Made by a program: the position numbers and the translations under genes. A model generated the notes under the pieces. It ran no database searches. It was not told where the DNA came from and worked only from the letters and a program-made list of their open reading frames with translations. A DNA stretch of 64,000 bases from Juglans regia. Its lineage: Eukaryota > Streptophyta > Magnoliopsida > Fagales > Juglandaceae. The stretch spans positions 32,439,734 through 32,503,733 of the forward strand of contig NC_049907.1 of NCBI RefSeq assembly GCF_001411555.2, given 5' to 3'. Of the stretch, positions 55,383 to 64,000 are shown one piece after another. Position 1 is the first letter of the stretch; each line of letters starts with the position of its first letter.

Positions 55383-57030
55383 CCACACCATGCAAGTATG
55401 TTTTTTTTTTGTTTTTTTTATTTTCTTTTGTTTTCATTTCATTTCATTCATTTTCTTTCTTTTTTGTTTGTTGTTGTTTTGTTTGTTTTCTGTTTGCAAG
55501 ATAGTGTTCTTTCGCCATTTCAGTTTGCCATATGTTATGCTTACCTAGCTACCCACGTCACTTATCAGGTGTATTCTACCCTTTTTAGTTACCCCCATTC
55601 AAATTTGATTCTTAAACATTCAGGACAATGTTTCATTTAAGTTGTGGGGTGGTGGTGCAAATTCAGTATTTAAAATGTTTGTTAGAACTCTATGGCATAT
55701 TTTCATATGTCAAATTTTTTTAATTTGCATCACACGTGCATCATTTTCACATGTGTACTCATTCTCATTCATAATCATCTTCGTGAATTTACAAAACCCA
55801 CCATAATTCTTTTTTATTGAAGCATCCACAGAACCCCTAATGCACTCATCCAAGATTTGTGGTAAGATGGTGGTTTGACACATGTAGCTAGAGAACTCTT
55901 TTGCTTAAATATTTATGTGAGTTTTGGAGAGGATTGAGAGCCTACAAACGCAGTAAATTGTGATAAGTGTTCATTAATCTATTGAATTGGGCACTTCTTT
56001 TGAGAATATCATTACATGATTTGTGATAAGATGGTTGAAATACTTGGGATATGTCGAAGGTCAACTTAGGATCAACGTTTAAGCTTTTAAAACTAACTCT
56101 TTATATCATAGACCCTTAGTAGCCAACTTTCAGCCAATAAACACACGTAACTTTTTCTTTTCATATGCCCACATCATTCATGCCTCTCCACATTGGAGTA
56201 TAGTCTATACACTAATTTTTCTACCCTTTTTTATTTCCAAGTGTATACTAGGTGTGGAATTTGCATTTTCTTTCTTTTGCATTGAGTTCTTTGATTAAAA
56301 CAAAAGTCAAGGTTGGGTAGAAATGACAAGATTACCAAAGTCGCATGTGTTTGTTCATCAAATTGTTGAGAGAAAAAAGACAGAAGAGGGAGAAGAAGGA
56401 AAATCATTATTATTCGATGATCTAAAAAGATGGAGAGTACATCAAGTGAGAAGTGTGGTCTATTGAGGTATTTAATAAGATTATCATTTGTATGTACTTG
56501 AAAGTTTTTGAATCATTTTCATCCTTTTTTTCATATAGCCCCGAACCCAAGCTATGTTACAACCTTTTGTATTGACCGTTCTGATCCTAAGTAAGCTTTT
56601 AGAAAGAATTGTTGAATTCTCATTTGTTAATGTTCCTATCATAAGATCAATGCTTACTTGTTGTTTGTTCATAATTACCTAAATCTCCATGTGATTGTGT
56701 GTACACCACTTGTCAACTTCATAGAGAGAACCCTTACACGAAATACTATTATACCCATGAGTTGTGGAGTTGAACCTTTTGTTTAAGACGTTCTTGATGT
56801 TGCATGTGTCAATGTTAGTGGTAAGACGGTTATGGCTTGGAGAACACAGACACTCTGTGGATCGCTATAGGTATATTGCTTGTGATAGGGTTATTGAATT
56901 CCTAAAATTGCTTTGATATGTGAATCTGGAAAGTGTGACTTGGTGGCCTTTGTGTGTGATTTTCTTTGGTCTTTTTCATCTCTTTTGCATAGAAATTGCT
57001 AGGCATTAGCAATAAACAAGTTGGGGGTTG
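55383..57030 (+). other. 3' noncoding tract and polypurine tract of F2c
   Basis: Parallel to 46255-47947. Internal polypurine-like TTTAAGTTGTGGGGTGGTGG at about 55636-55656 and the terminal tract AACAAGTTGGGGGTTG at 57015-57030. No coding frame. Confidence 0.75.
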
Positions 57031-58346
57031 TGATGAGTGTATGAAAGTGCACTCCAAATATCCTATTATTGGACTAAAATGCTAAAATGTGACTAGAAAT
57101 AATAGGAATTAATGTGTATTCTTGAATTGAGTTTTTATTTAATTTAGGATACTGCTGAATAGATTTTTATGTTTAATTTCAGAGTATATAAAAGAATAAG
57201 TCAAAACCCAGTCAAATTCAAAGGACTTTCAAGTGGGCAAGACGTTGGAACAACCTAAAAACTTTCAACGAGTGTAGGACTCTTCAAATAAGGATAATGA
57301 TGGAGTTTGAGAGTAATTTGGATCAAGAGAAAAAGTCAGTCTGAAATTTGCTAGAAGACAGTCTGTACATATTTTAGTATTTTGATCGTAACTTTCCACT
57401 CAAATATCGGATTGATGCGATTTTTGATGCGTTGGAAAGCTATCTTAAAGGGATACAAATTTGTCTCGAATGAAGATTTCCAAATTCAAACTCTTGAAGT
57501 GCGTACGTGGCTGCCAAGATGAGTCCTAAAATTTAAGTAATTTTGTATGCAGGAATATGAAGACATTAGGGATTCTTTTCTACCCTATATAAGTATTTCA
57601 TTAGCATGAAATTGGGTATTTTTTAGAAAAGAAAGGAGACGGCTCAGTACTGAAGAACAAAGAGACGAAATGATTTCTCATGGCCGTCGTTTCCTTTATT
57701 TTTCTCTTGAGATTTTTGTTGTCCATTATATTTATCGATAACTAAATTCTCAAGTAGGGTTAGGGATGAACCTGCACATTAGAAGGTATTTTTAATTTAT
57801 GTATTTAATTTTCAATTACTAAAACTCTTTTTTTTTATTATTCTCAATTTATTGTTGATGTTTTCTTCTCCAAATAATCATAAAATTTATTCTATTTATG
57901 GATTCAGTCTCATGCTTTTTCTATTGAATGAATTAGCTTTTTGATTATGTTTAGATAAATTATTTATCTATATCGATTTAATTCTTTGCTGCAATATCAC
58001 TCCCTGAGTATATTGTCGTCATTGGATTTTCTCAATAGTGATGATAATTTACGTATTTTAAAAGTGGTGAATGATTTTTCAAATGATTACATTTGGTTTA
58101 ATTTTGGTTTATAAATCTACACATTCCGATTGGAAATTTTGGAAATTGAGTTTTCAATTGAGTTATTCAATGAATTAAGAATAATTAAAATACCGGATTT
58201 ATGCAAGGGATTCCCAACTCTTTACTGTTTTTCAAATTTAAGTACTTTTTTCTTTAGTCACTTTACTTCACTTTAATTTACATTTAAAATTAATTTTTAT
58301 TCTCCATTAATTATTTAATATTTTTCTTTAGTTTCTTTGTTCCTTC
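57031..58346 (+). repeat. 3' LTR of F2c, truncated by the hAT insertion
   Basis: TGATGAGTGTATGAAAGTGC onward. It keeps the central module with GGGCAAGACGTTGGAACAAC and CCTATATAAGTATTTC (promoter-like TATATAAG, about 57583). Cut at about 58346. Confidence 0.85.
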
Positions 58347-58359
58347 TAGGGCTGAAAAG

Positions 58360-58560
58360 CTGACAGGTCAGTTCGGTTTTGGGCCCAAACCGAGACCGAC
58401 CGGTCGGTTTTCTTAGAGCCTCAAAACCGGCTGAAACCGACCGACCAGGGTATGAAAACCTGCCGGTTCGGTTACCGGCCGGTTCACGGTCGGTTTGGCG
58501 GTTTTGGGCCGGTTTGGGCCACTGTGTTTGGGCCGGTTTTAGCACTGTTTGGGCCATTTT
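58360..58560. repeat. hAT subterminal GC-rich motif cluster
   Basis: Dense short repeats of ACCGACCGG, CCGGTT and GGGCCGGTTT in both orientations (for example AACCGAGACCGACCGGTCGG), in sharp contrast with the AT-rich surroundings. hAT elements commonly carry clustered short transposase-binding motifs just inside their ends; the role here is inferred. Confidence 0.7.
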
Positions 58561-59010
58561 AAGACCTCTTTTTGAGCTCATTTTGTTATTCAAGATCATC
58601 TACTACAAAGACTTTTTTTTGCAGAATTTTTAAAATTAATTAATTTAATCAATTTCTTTTTAATTTTTATCATGCCATGCATATATTATTAGTAACTAAT
58701 AACTATTAACTACTACATATATACTACTTATATTTTATAGTCTTATTATCTTATATACTAAATTACTAATTACTAGATAAATAAAAAAAACTCCACTAGA
58801 TGTTTAATACACATTACAAACAAAATTAAATTGTCTTAAGCAACAAATAACAATTGTTTTTTAATAAAACCCAAAAAATCTTCATTATTCAGTCTGCAGT
58901 CTTCGACTCTTCAATCATCAATAGTTGTGATGTATGATGCTCCTAACTCTATAAGAAAACACCAAATAATCAAATTATCAATATTAATAAATTAGGATAA
59001 TGAAAACAAA

Positions 59011-61146
59011 TTAAATTAAATAATAAAAATAAATGAATATGGAAATTGAATGAGAAAAAGTTAAAAACACATTACCAGATTCTACTACAAAGCTCTCAAC
59101 ATTATCCATAGAGTCTCGAATATCCATTGGCGTTGACGGATGTCGCAACCAATTCTGAGTACAAATAAGTGCCTCAACAGTTCTTGGAGCCAAGGAACTC
59201 CGAAAAGGATCAAGTACCCGACCTCCCGTACTAAATGCGGACTCTGATGCAACCGTGGAAACAGGCATGGCTAACACGTCTCGTGCAATTCTCGCAAGTA
59301 TAGGATAGTTAGGCTCATTCACTTTCCACTAATTCAACAAATCAAAAGATTGACTGAATGCCTCACAACCATATGATAAATACCGATCAATTTCTGTTTT
59401 GGTAGATGTAGATCCAGAGGCAGTCGATGCTTGCAACCACTCATAAAAAAGTTGTGACTCATGATTGTCTTCAACATCATCTGGAGGTGCAGATGACGGA
59501 GGAGAAACATGTTCTCTGCTACTCGAGGAAGAACCGAACGTAGCATTATACTCCTCATACATGTCTGATAATAATTGTCTCACCCTCGACAATAAATCTT
59601 CAGCCCAATTGTGATCATAAATTTTTTTCAAGTGAAAAGTAAGAAGCCCCAACTTACTACGTGGATCAAGGAGAACTACAATCAATAATAACAAATTCAG
59701 TCTATCCAATGAACCCCAATACTTATCAAATTTCATTCTCATGCTTATGGCCATGCTCATCAAACAAGTATTCTGACTCTCACACAGTCTAACCAACTCT
59801 TTTTGGAGCCTACAAATGTCCAAAAAACTTGTGTTTGCCATGACATGTAAAGAACCAGAAAATCGACAAGTGGCATCATAAAACATCTTCAAAAATTTCA
59901 CAAAAAACCCGCACTGTCTCCCACTCATCAGCTCTAGGAGGCCCAATGTTTTCATCCTTAAAGTAAGAGAGAAAATTGTAGTCCTCACTCTCCATTCGCC
60001 TAAAAGCATTTTCAAATTTCTCAGCAGCCTCCAACATCATGTAAGTTGAATTCCATCGGGTTTGCACATCAAGGCACAACATTTTTTTACAATCAATTTT
60101 TTTCTTTTCTGCACATCTCTTAAACTTGTCTAATCTTGGAGGGGAGGAGAGCACATATCTAACCGCATTTCTAACCATTGTAATGGCATCATCACACTCC
60201 TTAAGACCCCATTCACGACAAGATTCAGAATATGAGCATAACATCTCATGTGCATATACTTTCTTTCCAACATATTCTCCGTAAAAAAATATCTCAAATA
60301 TGCAATTGCAGTATCATTTGAGCTAGCATTATCGACAGTAACAGTAAATATCTTATCAATGCCCCAATGAAGGAGGCACGATTCAACATATTTTCCAATG
60401 GTATCCCCTTGATGATTGGGGATTAAACAAAAATTTATAATTTTCTTATATAATTTCCAATCACTATCAATGAAATGGGCAGTTAGACACATATAATTAA
60501 GATTTTGTACCGATGTCCACGTATCGGTAGTCAATGAAATCCTCATTCCCCCATCTTTGAATAACTTTTTAAGTTTGGCTTTTTCAGATGCAAATAGTTT
60601 CATACAATCTCTTGCAACCGTCACTCGACATGGCACTTTAAATCTAGGTTCAAGCAACCAAACCATCTTCTTAAATCCTTGCCTTTCAACAATTCTAAAT
60701 GGTAATTCATCGAGAATTACCATCTCCGCAAGCGCCATCCTCACAGCCTCCTCACTATATTTATGAGTTACAAGATTTCTTAAAGAATTATCACTCTCTC
60801 CAAACCCCTCCGAGGATACCTCACCTGCCAATGTTGTTTGGTATTTATCTAAAGGCCCACGCTTATGAGGATTTTTGGGACATGAAGGTAGATGGTTTTG
60901 CATAGTTGAAGTTTCGATCATCTTCGAGTGGCAAGCGTATATTTTGCCACAATAATTGCACTTGGCCTTAGGATCATCTACGGAACAACCCTCAACTTTT
61001 GTAAAATGATCCCAAACAATTGACGGATCCTTCCCCTTCCGTTTCTTAGGAAGTGGACAATTACTACTATTAGGGGCACTTGAAGTCGGGAGTTTTGGTA
61101 TTTGGGAGTTCGAATCAAGATCAATTGGACTTGACGAAGAATCCAT
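59011..61146 (-). pseudogene. zf-BED / hAT transposase (DAYSLEEPER/RICESLEEPER-like), broken
   Basis: Starts at ATG 61146 (MDSSSSPIDLDSNSQIPKLP). The BED zinc finger is at about residues 45-90 (VWDHFTKVEGC, CNYCGKIYAC, NHLPSC). The RNase H-like catalytic region follows (LTTDTWTSVQNLNYMCLTAH, FTVTVDNASSNDTAI, MRCYAHILNLVVNGVL). A frameshift near 60200 leads to NAVRYVLSSPPRLDKFK and LDVQTRWNSTYMMLEAAEKF. A second shift near 59880 leads to FYDATCRFSGSLHVMANTS, VVLLDPRSKLGLL and a Ser-rich linker. A TAG at about 59329 replaces the Trp of LNWWK. The dimerisation domain follows (YPILARIARDVLAMPVSTVA, SESAFSTGG, LICTQNWLR). All domains are present; two shifts and one nonsense kill it. Confidence 0.92.
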
Positions 61147-61200
61147 CTAACATGTAAAAACAAGAAAGAATAAAAAATCACCACAATTGTTAATTACACA

Positions 61201-61579
61201 GCAGCTAGTTTGCAACGTGGCAAACATCACAAATCTAAGATTCTAATCTACATTTTAGATCGCTCATAAATCTCACAAATTATTTTACTTTCAATAAACA
61301 TCACAAATTATTTATAACATAAACACATCATAAATTTTACTTTCAATAAACATCACAAATTATTTTTTTTTCAACAAAATTACATCCAATCCATGAATGG
61401 CAATGCACACTGCCGATGAAAATCAACAAAATTCTTCAACAAAATGATATTCATTATTTCAATCATCTCAAACAAGCAAACACAATCCCTAACCCTAGAT
61501 TGAAATACCAAATCAGAAAACAAAAACCCTAATCCACCGATTGGTCCTCGAGTTCTAAATAAACAACCCTAATCCACTC
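61201..61579. other. AT-rich stretch upstream of the transposase, nothing firm
   Basis: Repeated CATCACAAATTATTT phrases (61270-61370) and CCCTAATCC-type phrases (61485-61575). It could be the 5' untranslated part of the hAT gene. No frame or terminus recognised. Confidence 0.45.
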
Positions 61580-62210
61580 CCCAAGGTTACACGGTCGAGG
61601 ATCTCTCCCGTTTTGCCCATCGCCAAGAGTTATGCGGTCGAGGGCATCTGTCACTACACTTGCATCACCAGGATTACACAGACAAGGCACTCTCTCGCTA
61701 GCCTAATAATTAAAGGTAAAACGATCGAGGTGATCTCCAGTTAACTCATTCTCGCCAAAGGTGACATGGTCGAGGTGATCTCCCACTAGCCTCATATTTA
61801 CAAGGTAAAACGGTCGAGGTGATCTCCCGTTACCTCCCTCTCGCCAAAGGTGACGTGGTCAAGGGATCTCCCACTAGCCTCATATTTACAAGGTAAAATG
61901 GTCGAGGTAATCTCCCGTTAACTCCTTCTCGCCAAAGGTGACGTGGTCGAGAGATCTCCCACTACCCTCAAATTTAGAAGGTGGTCGAGGTAATCTCCCG
62001 TTAACTCATTCTTGCCAAATGTGACGTTGTCGAGGTGATATCCCACTAGCCTCATATTTACAAGGTAAAATGGTTGAGGTGATCTCTAGTTAACTCCTTC
62101 TCGCCAAAGGTGACGTGATCGAGAGATCTTCCACTAACCTCAAATTTAAAGGTAAAACGGTCGAGGTGATCTCCTATTAACACCTACATCCGAGTGTCTC
62201 CACTCGCTAT
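61580..62210. repeat. 88-bp minisatellite built of two 44-bp halves (about 6-7 units)
   Basis: Units run AAGGTAAAACGGTCGAGGTG, ATCTCCCGTTAACTC, TTCTCGCCAAAGGTGACGTG, GTCGAGAGATCTCCCACTAG, CCTCATATTTAC. Each unit contains GGTCGAGGTGATCTCCC-like cores twice, 44 bases apart, so the array is a two-level repeat. The left end is irregular (61580-61715). Confidence 0.88.
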
Positions 62211-62487
62211 AACCGCTTCCAGTGGGTTAACTTCGTGAATGAGCTTCCAAGCTCGATAACCGCCTTGCGCGGGTGTCCCTCGGAAACGAGTTGACGAGCT
62301 CAGTAACCGCATAAGATGGATCTGAGGGGGTCAACCGGCACCCTAACCACTTAAGCGCGGGTTACTAAACAAACTCTTACATCCACATCAAAACAGAAAA
62401 ACACCAACAAAAAATATAGCACGGGGCAAAATCCACTGAGGCCACCAAAAATGATCACCGAGCACAAAAATATACGCACTTTACTAA
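62211..62487. other. Unassigned spacer between minisatellite and X LTR
   Basis: Contains repeated TAACCGC phrases (CGCTATAACCGCTTCCAG, CTCGATAACCGCCTTGCG, CTCAGTAACCGCATAAG) spaced about 45 bases, possibly a decayed continuation of a repeat. No gene. Confidence 0.45.
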
Positions 62488-64000
62488 TGTAACACCTGAG
62501 ATCAGCACCAAGATGCTTTCTAAAATTTCTGAATTTATGCGTATGAAAAGCTAGTTGATATGTCGAATATTTATATGGGCATATAAATAGTTTTTAAGAG
62601 ACAAGTTGGAATATAGTAGAGTTTTTTTTGGTTTAAGGCCCAAATATTAAAAAAGAGTCATTTCATTTATTTATTTATTTTTATTTACTACTATACTTGG
62701 ACCCAAATATTTTTGAAATGGGCCAGAAGCTCAAGCCCGTGGGAACTTAGGATTCCACTCCATGCACATGCACGTTACTCCCTCATCTCTAGGGTTTCTT
62801 TTGTCATCCATCCACATATTCACAAGTTCTTCATCCTCAACAAAAAAAGAACCTAGTATAGCTGTTCTCTTTTTTTTCCCTCTCTCCTTTCGGTTTCCCA
62901 CTATCGAAACTCGGTTGTGGCCCAGCCAAGCGTAGCCAGCCACGGCTTCCCCCTGTTCCAGAATCGCAAGCCCCAGCCTCCATTCCCATGTGAAACAGAC
63001 ATCCACCTAGATTTCCCTTCCGTGCTCACAACCGTGCATGACCGTCCACCAGGAAAAAAAAATCAAACTTTGCACCCCATTGCCGTCCAAGACCTTCACG
63101 GAAGCCCAAACGAAAGCGTCCCAAGCTCCTCTCGGGTTTTCCTTGTTGCCGTAAGCAATGGTAGTTCCTCCGCAAGCTACTAGCTTTCGTCGTAGCCATG
63201 CACCACCGAGAACCAACACCTCGCAGTCACAGCAACAAACTGTTGCGTTGGGAATGTTCATCATTTGGGCAACCTCAGAAACCTCGAGTAGCATGCATGC
63301 ACAGTCAACAGCAAATCAACACCTCCACATAGTTGTTGCCGGTTCATCCACCCCACGAAAATCTCTGTCCAGATCCCATCACCATGCCCAGCCACACGAA
63401 GCCGCCGCCCAACACCTCCCGTAGCCTCCGTTGCAAGCCACAAAACTCCCCTGTTTTAGACAACCGAAACAGAGCAGTCATGGCTCAACCAACTCACCAC
63501 CCGTAAGCCACCACCCCACCTGTTGCCACAACTACAAGCGACGCCGACGCCCCAGCCACCCGTGATTGGACGCTGCCCTGGTCGACGCCCAGCCCCAGAC
63601 CGTCGCACACCTCGCTGCATCACGGTGAGTCTTCGTTCTCTCTTTCTCCATCTCTCCCTCACTCTCCGTCTCCCTCACCGTGTTAGTCTCTCTTGCTTCC
63701 AATGCTCTGCCAAGATCACCACTGCTACGTTGCTAAGCTTCTAGCCCCTCACTGCGTCGCACGCTACCGCGTGATTCCTCCGTGAGTAAGCACCTGCCAT
63801 GCAAATTATTTGTTTTCCATAGGTTTTTATTGGTTTTCAAAGAAATGAAGGAAATTCCATTAGTGCCCTTTTACTACATGTTATATTAATGTGCTTTAAA
63901 ATTTTTATTATGTATTGGTACACTCTTCTATAATTATGATTAAAGAAAATCACTTAAGCATTTTAACATGTTATTTAAATAAAGATTTATTTTAAGAGTA
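62488..64000 (+). repeat. Third X-type LTR, 5' part, cut by the window end
   Basis: Begins TGTAACACCTGAGATCAGCA. The layout follows the solo X LTR: AT-rich start, CATGCACATGCACGT phrase at about 62761 (CACATGCACATGCACGT at 28492), C-rich exon-like block (62930-63630), CACGGTGAGTCTTCG at about 63620 (CTCGGTGAGCATCG at 29467), then AT-rich DNA. The C-rich block opens frames on both strands; none resembles a known protein and none is shared by the three copies. Confidence 0.6.

Larger units (their letters stand above)
51267..58346 (+). mobile_element. F2c: Athila-like element, best-preserved F2, 3' LTR cut by hAT
   Basis: 5' LTR 51267-52317, PBS, gag, protease-integrase C-terminus fusion, 3' noncoding tract, polypurine tract and 3' LTR from 57031. 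The 3' LTR stops at about 58346 in TTTCTTTGTTCCTTCT where hAT sequence starts; the rest of the LTR is not found in the window. The pre-LTR pentamer is AGGAT; its partner is therefore also not visible. Confidence 0.86.
58347..61200 (-). mobile_element. hAT transposon with zf-BED transposase, right end not found
   Basis: Left terminus CTAGGGCTGAAAAGC, a hAT-like end, at the point where the F2c LTR breaks. Next comes a GC-rich subterminal block (58365-58560), AT-rich noncoding DNA (58600-59010) and a broken transposase gene on the minus strand. No inverse copy of the terminus was seen between 61146 and 64000, so the right end may be deleted or displaced by the minisatellite and X LTR. The 8-bp duplication cannot be checked. 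Confidence 0.8.

Noticed and set aside
63158..63744. Overlapping short frames on both strands at the window end
   Set aside because: Low-complexity C-rich block of the X-type LTR; no known domain and no conservation between copies.
1..64000. CRISPR array, prokaryotic operon, phage or defence system
   Set aside because: The tandem repeats at 17060 and 61580 have no unique spacers, and everything coding belongs to plant transposable elements.
1..64000. tRNA, rRNA or snoRNA genes
   Set aside because: The only tRNA-like matches are primer-binding sites next to LTRs, which are short complements of tRNA 3' ends, not genes.

Overview
The window is nuclear DNA of a flowering plant, most likely a woody eudicot. 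It is AT-rich and consists almost entirely of degraded transposable elements: Ty3/gypsy elements of Athila, Tat/Ogre and chromovirus type plus a lineage here called F1, one Ty1/copia element and one hAT transposon. I found no intact ordinary host gene, no RNA gene, no CRISPR array and no bacterial-style operon. No open frame carries a recognisable reverse transcriptase (RT) catalytic domain, although about ten retroelements are present.

Local names used: F1 = a Ty3/gypsy family with LTRs of about 0.66-0.81 kb beginning TGATGGGA and ending TTCATATCA (copies F1-a, F1-B, F1-A and one solo LTR). F2 = an Athila-like family with LTRs of about 1.05-1.5 kb beginning TGATGAGTGT and ending GCGTAATCA (copies F2d, F2a, F2b, F2c). 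C = a second Athila-like element. X = a family with LTRs of about 2.8-3.1 kb bounded by TGTAA/TTACA.

Layout, left to right. 1-3506: right part of F1-a (+), inserted in the gag of F2d (-, 3507-5302). F2d and F2a (-, 5456-19931, target duplication GGAGG) both sit in a Tat/Ogre-type gag-protease fragment (-, 5303-5455 and 19932-20610). F2a holds a truncated X element (10456-19394), which holds the complete F1-B (-, 12100-16917, ACATC). 20611-23117: a DUF4283-type reading frame (-) split by an internally deleted chromovirus (+, 20925-22843). 23690-27078: a copia element (+, ATTAT) holding a solo F1 LTR (TCTTG). 27222-49423: F2b (+, GACTC), whose 5' LTR is split by C (-, 27432-41734). C holds a solo X LTR (28278-31117, ATGCC) and complete F1-A (+, 32186-36640, TATTA). 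49424-50899: tandem copies of the F2b LTR 3' part. 51267-58346: F2c (+), its 3' LTR broken by an hAT element with a dead transposase (-, 59011-61146). Then an 88-bp minisatellite (61580-62210) and the start of another X LTR (62488 to the window end).

How the parts relate. The most striking content is two families of in-frame shrunken gypsy elements. All three internal F1 copies lack the RT core, the integrase DDE core and the integrase C-terminal spacer, each lost at the same junction, while the frame stays largely open. All three F2 copies with a readable pol region join the end of protease to the integrase C-terminus at one shared junction. Shared junctions mean the deletions predate dispersal, so both families must have moved using enzymes from elsewhere. 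F1 is the innermost layer in all four of its insertions, so this enzyme-poor family seems to be among the last that moved here.
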